From Sacculina carcini (lineage: Eukaryota; Arthropoda; Thecostraca; Sacculinidae), in contig OU696574.1 in NCBI GenBank assembly GCA_916048095.2, forward strand, positions 9,402,587-9,466,586: DNA of 64,000 nt, read 5' to 3'. The first letter of the stretch is position 1. Each line of letters begins with the position of its first letter. Below, piece after piece: positions 56,678 to 64,000 of the stretch. A program made the position numbers and the translations under genes. The notes below the pieces were generated by a model. It worked only from the letters and a program-made list of their open reading frames with translations, was not told where the DNA came from and did no database searches.

Positions 56678-59600
56678 CGACCCTCCTTGGTCCATTTTCT
56701 ATCAGCTATTATTCGGCCACCACTCAGCCTACCCGCTAACAATTTATACCATCACGTTGGAAATTTTCTTGTCTACACTTTAGATTAAATTTTAAATTTC
56801 AAAAATGAAATCAAAAAAAGTTATAGCGGTGAAAAGACAAAATGAACCCTGAAAAATGCGAAAATTGTGGTCAATGCTCTGCCATCTACTCCTCATAAAC
56901 CAGAAATGGTACAGCCAAACAGATTATACCACTGTGTAGAGAATTTTCTGTTCTACAAGATAGGTTATAATTCATATCCAAAAATAGAACATAAAAGATG
57001 TAAACATGACAAAATTTCAATCTATATTCAAAATTATATTTATACTCCACGCGTCCGATTTTCTATACTTTTTTCTCTATGTATCAAAAACTAATTATCA
57101 CACAACTAAATAAACAATACCATCATGCTGGGAATTTTGTTTGCTACAACACGGTATAATTTTTAATTTTCCAAAGTGTATTAAAAAAAAGTTACGGCGG
57201 TGTGAAGTCAAAATGACAAAGTCAAAAATGCAAAATTATCACTGGAAACCGTGAATGTTTTGGTAAATATTCCCCTATCTATTCCTCATAAACCAGCAAT
57301 GGTACAGCTATAAAAATTATACTATTGTGTAGATAATTTTGTGTTCTACAAGAAAAGGTGTAATTTATACCCACAAATGATACAAAAAATGTGTAAAATT
57401 GGCAAAATTGTCAAATACATCCAAAATTACACTTGATCACCGGGCGCCTAAATTAATTCATTTTTTTACCTATTTCTCAGGAACTATTTGTCACACATTA
57501 AAATAAATTATATCATCGTGCTGGAAATTGTATTTTTTAAAATGCGGTATAATTCTTAATTTTCCAAAGTGTATCTGAAGGAAGTGACGGCGGTGTAAAG
57601 TCAAAAGGACATATTGCCAATTTGACAGCTATTATGCGCACTTGCGATTACACAGGAATATACTACTGTGTAGAAAATTTTGTGTTCTACAAGAAAAGGT
57701 GTAATTTATACCCACAAATGATACAAAAAACGTGTAAAATTGGCAAAATTCTCAAATACATCCAAAATTACACTTGAACACCGGGTGACTACAATTTATT
57801 CATTTTTATACCCATTTCTCAGGAACTATTTGTCATACATTAAAATTAATTATACCATCGTGCTAGAAATTTTGTTTCCTACAGTACGGTATAATTTTTA
57901 ATTTTCCAAAGTGTATCTGAAGGAAGTTACGCCGGTGTAAAGTCAAAAGGACATATTGCCAATTTGACAGCTATTATGCGCACTTGCGATTACACAGGAA
58001 TATACTACTGTGTAGAGAATTTTGTGTTCTACAAGAAAAGCTATAATTTATACCCACAAATGATACAAAAAACGTGTAAAATTGGCAAAATTCTCAAATA
58101 CATCCAAAATTACACTTGAACACCGGGCGACTAAAATTAATTCATTTTTCTACTATTTCTCAGTAACTATTTGTTACACATAAAAATAAATCATACCATC
58201 GTTCTAGAAACCTTTTCTTCTACAATACGGTATAATTTGTAATTTTCCAAAGGGTATCTGAAGGAAGTTACGGCGGTGTAAAGTCAAAAGGACATATTGC
58301 CAATTTGACAGCTATTATGCGCACTTGCGATTACACAGGAATATACACCGATTAAATTTCACTGAAGCCCAATCACAATTAAGAATGCATCATATTATCT
58401 CCAAGCATGGATGATGTGGTTTTATTGCGTACAGTTTAATTAATGCTACACTCTACTGAATATAAAGGCTTTATTGTCCTCAATAACGTTCCGCACGACG
58501 GGCGGGTAAAATGCTATTGGGAACAAAGTAAACTACTGAATTTAACTGTGTAATTTAATTGGTTTAATTTCAAGTTGCATAAGCATAAGTTGCATAAGGA
58601 TATGGGCTGCAATATCATGTAATGCCAACTTATGCTGTTTTAGCGGAAGCATTAACCTGGAATTATAGAGATGACAGAAGGTTGCATTGTTTTGATAGTG
58701 TTGTGGAAAAACATGTTTTCTAAATTGAAACATAAATTTCACATTTAGACTTTTAGATTAGCTATAACTTTCCTGTGGGTTTGTTTTTCTTTTTCAATTT
58801 GCACTAATTTTTTTATGAATTGAATATTAATTATATTTTATGAACTGTTCCGCACGACGGGCGAATTAAATGTATCTATAAAGAGTGGGTTTAAATGATA
58901 GCGAGGTATATGATATTTTGCTAGCAGTAAATATTCTAGCGATAAAAGTAGAATAGCTCTTAAGCAAATGATTTTGGAGAATGATGTGAACCTTTAAATA
59001 TATTTTGCGATCTGATGATATATGTATTAGGAATAATACGTAGCAGAATATAGATTGCATAATATAATATCGGCTGTAATATCAAGGGCTGCATTATCGA
59101 TGTAATCCAAAAAATAACAACTGTATGAATATGATGCATTAGTGGAAGCATTAACCGGGAATTATGAGATAATATGATAATGGTGTAAAATTATATCGCA
59201 TTATGCAACAAATGTGAATTTAGCTACCTTACAGTTTGGTCCCGATACTATATTGGCGGGTTGAGAGAAAAGTATTGGTGGGCCGCGTGTTTGGGACCCC
59301 TGGGGTAGATAATCTCAGTCTTCTGATTACAAATTATGATCGCATCAGTATATTTTGTGATCACAAACTAATAAGTTAAATCACCTCAGACTAGGCTGAG
59401 AGCGGTCAAGATTGAATGGTTGGGTTGGGTTGGGTAGGTTTGACTCAGGTTATATTGGGTTTTAATGATAGCGGAAAATATATAAATTTTAACAATAAAT
59501 ATTATAGCGGTAAAAGTGAAATAGTACTTAAGCAAATGATATTGGGGAATGATGTTAAGTAATAAATATAGTTTGGAAACAGTCTGATGAAAAGATTTCA

Positions 59601-61571
59601 TCATCTTTCATTGTTTGTTTCGTGTTTGTGTTCTGAATTATACCACACGACGGGCAGATTTATATATAAGGCGGGTTGAGGGATAATATTTGTCAAAATA
59701 AGAACAAAAATATTCACATTTAGACTTTTCTATTGGTTAAGATATTTATAGGTTACATTTTTTGCTTTTCGATTTGTATTCATTATATTTTATGGATTTG
59801 ATATGAATTTTATTGTATGAATTGTTCCGCACGACGGGTGGGTTTAAAAAAGTGTTTTTAGATCATTTTTTCAAATGGTTCATTTAAAAAAAGGTTTTTT
59901 TTTTTATAAATAAAAATGTTCCGCGGGCAGCAACTATAGACAATAGAACGTTCAATTTACCCTGTAGAATTAATCCATACACAAAACCAATGGATTTGAC
60001 TTCAAGATGCAGAACGGATCGTGTTCGAGTTCTGAATTATTCAGCACGACGGGCGGGTTTAAAAATGACTCAGGCGGACTGAGGGGAAATATTGTGTCGA
60101 AATAAAAATAATTAAACTTATAATTTTCAATTGATTAATATTTTTATGAGTGTACCCTATTTCATTTTTATTTTTCCATATTTTTTATGAATTGAATATG
60201 AATTTCATGTTATGAATTGCTCCGCACAACTGGCGGGTTTTAATGCTATATATATACATAAAGAAGAAATTATCTGTCTGTCTGTGTATGTATGCTTGAA
60301 TATGAGGTGACATAATTGCGCTGGCTCATGGTTCGCTGGTTCAATTATCAGGGGCTTCAAACGCAAACGAAGCGATGGCTCATTTTTATGAAATAAAAAT
60401 GTCCCGCGGGCAGCAATAAAACGTTCAATTTCACCGTATAGAATGAATTCATATACAAAACTAATGGATTTGACTTCAAGAACCAGAACGGATGGTGTTC
60501 GAGTTCTGAATTTTTCCTCACGTCGGGCGGGTTTAAATATGAGGCGGGTTGAGTGAAAATATTTTGTCAAAATAAAATTAAAAATAATGAAATTTAGACT
60601 TTTTAATTGATTAAGGTCTTCATGAGTTTGCCTTATTTATTTTTAATTTGCAATATTTTTATGAATCGTTCCGCACAACGGGCGGGTTTTAATGCGGTTT
60701 TAATGCTATATATATACATAAAGAAGAAATTATCTGTCTGTCTGTGTATGTATGCTTGAATATGAGGTGACATAATTGCGCTGGTTCATGGTTCGCTGGT
60801 TCAATGATCAGGGGCTTCAAACGCAAACGAAGCGATGGCTCATTTTTATGAAATAAAAATGTCCCGCGGGCAGCAATAAAACGTTCAATTTCACCGTGTA
60901 GAATTAATTCATATACAAAACTAATGGATTTGACTTCAAGAACCAGAACGGATGGTGTTCGAGTTCTGAATTATTCCGCACGTCGGCCGGGTTTAAATAT
61001 GAGGCGGGCTGAGTGAAAATATTTTGTCAAAATGTAAATTAAAAATAATGAAATTTAGACTTTTTAATTGATTAAGGTTTTTATGAGTTTGCCTTATTTA
61101 TTTTTAATTTGCAATATTTTTATGAATTCTTCCGCACAACGGGCGGGTTTTAATGCGGTTTTAATGCTATATATATACATATATATACATAAAGAAGAAA
61201 TTATCTGTCTGTCTGTGTATGTATGCTTGAATATGAGGTGACATAATTGCGCTGGTTCATGGTTCGCTGGTTCAATGATCAGGGGCTTCAAACGCAAACG
61301 AAGCGATGGCTCATTTTTATGAAATAAAAATGTCCCGCGGGCAGCAATAAAACGTTCAATTTCACCGTGTAGAATGAATTCATATACAAAACTAATGGAT
61401 TTGACTTCAAGAACCAGAACGGATGGTGTTCGAGTTCTGAATTATTCCGCACGTCGGCCGGGTTTAAATATGAGGCGGGCTGAGTGAAAATATTTTGTCA
61501 AAATGTAAATTAAAAATAATGAAATTTAGACTTTTTAATTGATTAAGGTTTTTATGAGTTTGCCTTATTTA
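56613..61571 (+). repeat. Second copy of tandem duplication (block L)
   Basis: Matches 51273-56231 with no length difference. The only substitution noticed by eye is A at 55637 against C at 60977. It contains the second 1.9-kb element (56613-58516) and the second set of ~460-bp modules. After 61571 it continues into sequence that the first copy lacks. Confidence 0.92.
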
Positions 61572-62078
61572 TTTTTAATTTGCAATATTCTTATGAATTC
61601 TTCCGCACAACGGGCGGGTTTTAATGCTAGTATATACATAAAGAAGAAATTATCTGTCTGTCTGTGTATGTATGCTTGAATATGAGGTGACATAATTGCG
61701 CTGGTTCATGGTTCGCTGGTTCAATGATCAGGGGCTTCAAACGCAAACGAAGCGATGGCTCATTTTTATGAAATAAAAATGTCCCGCGGGCAGCAATAAA
61801 ACGTTCAATTTCACCGTGTAGAATGAATTCATATACAAACCTAATGGATTTGACTTCAAGAACCAGAACGGATGGTGTTCGAGTTCTGAATTATTCCTCA
61901 CGTCGGGCGGGTTTAAATATGAGGCGGGCTGAGTGAAAATATTTTGTCAAAATAAAATTAAAAATAATGAAATTTAGACTTATTAATTGATTAAGGTTTT
62001 CATGAGTTTGCCTTATTTATTTTTAATTTGCAATATTTTTATGAATTGTTCCGCACAACGGGCGGGTTTTAATGCTAG
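61572..62078 (+). repeat. Further ~460-bp module
   Basis: One more module of the 54891-56231 type, ending TTTTAATGCTAG at 62078, directly against the next element start. No gene. Confidence 0.75.
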
Positions 62079-64000
62079 TCTATATATATAAAAGAGATCC
62101 TCTGTGTGTGTGTGTGTGTGTCTGTGTGTGTGTCTGTGTGTCTGTTCAACCCTCCTTGGTCCATTTTCTATCAGCTATTATTTGGCCACCACTTGGCCTA
62201 TCCGCTCAAAATTTATACCATCACGTTGGAAATTTTCTTGTCTACACTTCAGATTAAATTTTAAATTTCAAAAATGAAATCAAAAAAAGTTATAGCGGTG
62301 AAAAGACAAAATGAACCCTGAAAAATGCGAAAATTTTGGTCAATTTTCTGAAGACTACTCCTCCTAAACCAGCAATGGTAGAACTATAAAAATTATACCA
62401 ATGGGTAGAAAATTTTCTGTTCTACTCAACGAACAATAATTTATACCCAAAAATTAAATATAAAACATGTAAAATGGAAAAAATTCAATCTACATTCAAA
62501 ATATTTTTTAAACTCCACGCGTCCGATTTTCTATACTTTTTTCTCTATTTCTCAAAAAATAATTATCACACATTTAAATAAATAATACCATCATGCTGGG
62601 AATTTTGTTTGCTACAACACGGTATAATTTTTAATTTTCCAAAGTGTATTAAAAAAAAGTTACGGCGGTGTGAAGTGTAAATGACAAAAAGGCAAAAAGG
62701 CACAATTAGCACAAGAAACGTGAATATTTTGGTCAATATTCCGCTATCTATTCCTCATAAACCAGCAATGGTACAGCTATAAAAATTATACTATTGTGTA
62801 GATAATTTTGTGTTCTACAAGAAAAGTTATAATTTATACCCACAAATGATTCAAAAAACGTGTAAAATTGGCAAAATTCTCAAATACATCCAAAATTACA
62901 CTTGAACACCGGGTGACTAAAATTAATTCATTTTTCTACTATTTCTCAGTAACTATTAGTTAAACATAAGAATAAATTATACCATCGTGCTAGAAATATT
63001 GTTTTCTACAATACGGTATAATTTGTAATTTTCCAAAGTATATCTGAAGGAAGTTACGGCGGTGTAAAGTCAAAAGGACATATTGCCAATTTGACAGCTA
63101 TTATGCGCACTTGCGATTACACAGGAATATACTACTGTGTAGATAATCTTGTGTTCTACAAGATAAGCTATAATTTATATCCACAAATGAAACAAAAAAC
63201 GTGTAAAATTGGCAAAATTCTCAAATACATCCTAAATAACACTTGAACACCGGGCGACTAAAATTAATTGATTTTTCTACTATTTCTCAGTAACTATTTG
63301 TTATATAAAAAAATAAATTATACCATCGTGCTAGAAATCTTGTTTTCTACAATACGGTATAATTTGTAATTTTCCAAAGTGTATCTGAAGGAAGTTACGG
63401 CGGTGTAAAGTCAAAATGTCATGTTGCCAATTTGACAGCTATTATACGCACTTGCGATTACACAGGAATATACACCGATTAATTTCACTGAAGTCCAATC
63501 AGAATTTACGCACTTGCGATTACACAGGAATATACTAATCTGTAGAGAATTTTGTGTTCTACAAGATAAGCTATAATTTATACCCACAAATGATACAAAA
63601 TACGTGTAAAATGGGCAAAATTCTCAAATACATCCAAAATTACACTTGAACACCGGGCGAGTAAAATTAATTCTTTTTTCTACTATTTCTCAGTAACTAT
63701 TTGCTACACATTAAAATAAATTATACCATCGTGCTAGAAATCTTGTTTTCTACAATACGGTATAATTTGTTATTTTCCAAAGTGTATCTGAAGGAAGTTA
63801 CGGCGGTGTAAAGTCAAAGGGACATATTGCCAATTTGACAGCTATTATGCGCACTTACGATTTCACAGGAATATACACCGATAAAATTTCACTGAAGCCC
63901 AATCACAATTAAGAATGTATCATATTAGCTCCAAGCATGGATGGTGTGGTTTTATTGCGTACAGTTTAATTAATGCTACACTATACTGAATATAAAGGCT
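62079..64000 (+). mobile_element. Helentron-like repeat element, cut by window end
   Basis: Starts TCTATATATATAAAAGAG after TGCTAG. It contains at least three ~340-bp internal units (GCGCACTTGCGATTACACAG type landmarks near 63105, 63447 and 63850) and runs off the window at AATATAAAGGCT, just before the expected terminal core. Confidence 0.5.

Noticed and set aside
51273-61571. Treating the L duplication purely as an assembly artefact
   Set aside because: At least one substitution and a unique 375-bp plus 6-bp junction insert separate the copies, which a simple assembly duplication would not create. It still needs long-read confirmation.

Overview
The window looks like invertebrate animal nuclear DNA. 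It is AT-rich and almost entirely repetitive, with long (TG)n and (AT)n tracts, tRNA-derived SINE pieces and LTR elements with 5-bp target duplications. Its only clear protein gene combines two animal/opisthokont signalling families. I cannot name the species. I see no bacterial operons, no rRNA and no CRISPR.

The gene is a 698-codon intronless reading frame present three times: copy A 8040-10136, copy B 24464-26560 and copy C 45008-47104. Residues ~8-262 resemble the FMNL/Frl-type GTPase-binding/FH3 (armadillo) region of formins. Residues ~313-645 are an atypical protein kinase C (PKC iota/zeta type) catalytic domain and C-tail. A hydrophobic, possibly membrane-spanning tail follows. The PB1 and C1 domains that normally regulate aPKC are absent and the formin module takes their place. 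The PDK1 activation-loop site and the turn-motif site are both substituted. This chimera is the most interesting object in the window.

Layout: 1-6300 is a block of mosaic repeats (block X) containing a 1.55-kb repeat element and a solo LTR. 6300-16900 is kinase copy A with its flanks. 16929-20744 is a compact LTR-element array, LTR-I-LTR-I-LTR-I-LTR, inside one 5-bp target duplication. 20745-33200 is kinase copy B with flanks. 33240-38500 is a second X block. 38500-42418 is satellite plus a deleted third X block. 42419-51269 is kinase copy C with flanks. 51273-61571 is a 5340-bp tandem duplication of kinase-downstream repeats with almost no divergence. 62079 to the end is another copy of the 1.2-1.9-kb element. 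Kinase copies lie 16,424 and 20,544 bp apart, and the differences come from LTR insertions, satellite copy number and deletions.

The background repeats share a GC-rich core (CGCACGACGGGCGGG) followed by TTTAAA or TTTTAATGCTAG, and 5' ends of the form TCTATATATATAAAAGAGATCC followed by TG/CTGT runs. This resembles non-autonomous rolling-circle (Helentron-like) elements, but I see no Rep/helicase gene and the assignment is an inference. Most other reading frames come from microsatellites or repeats and are not called as genes.
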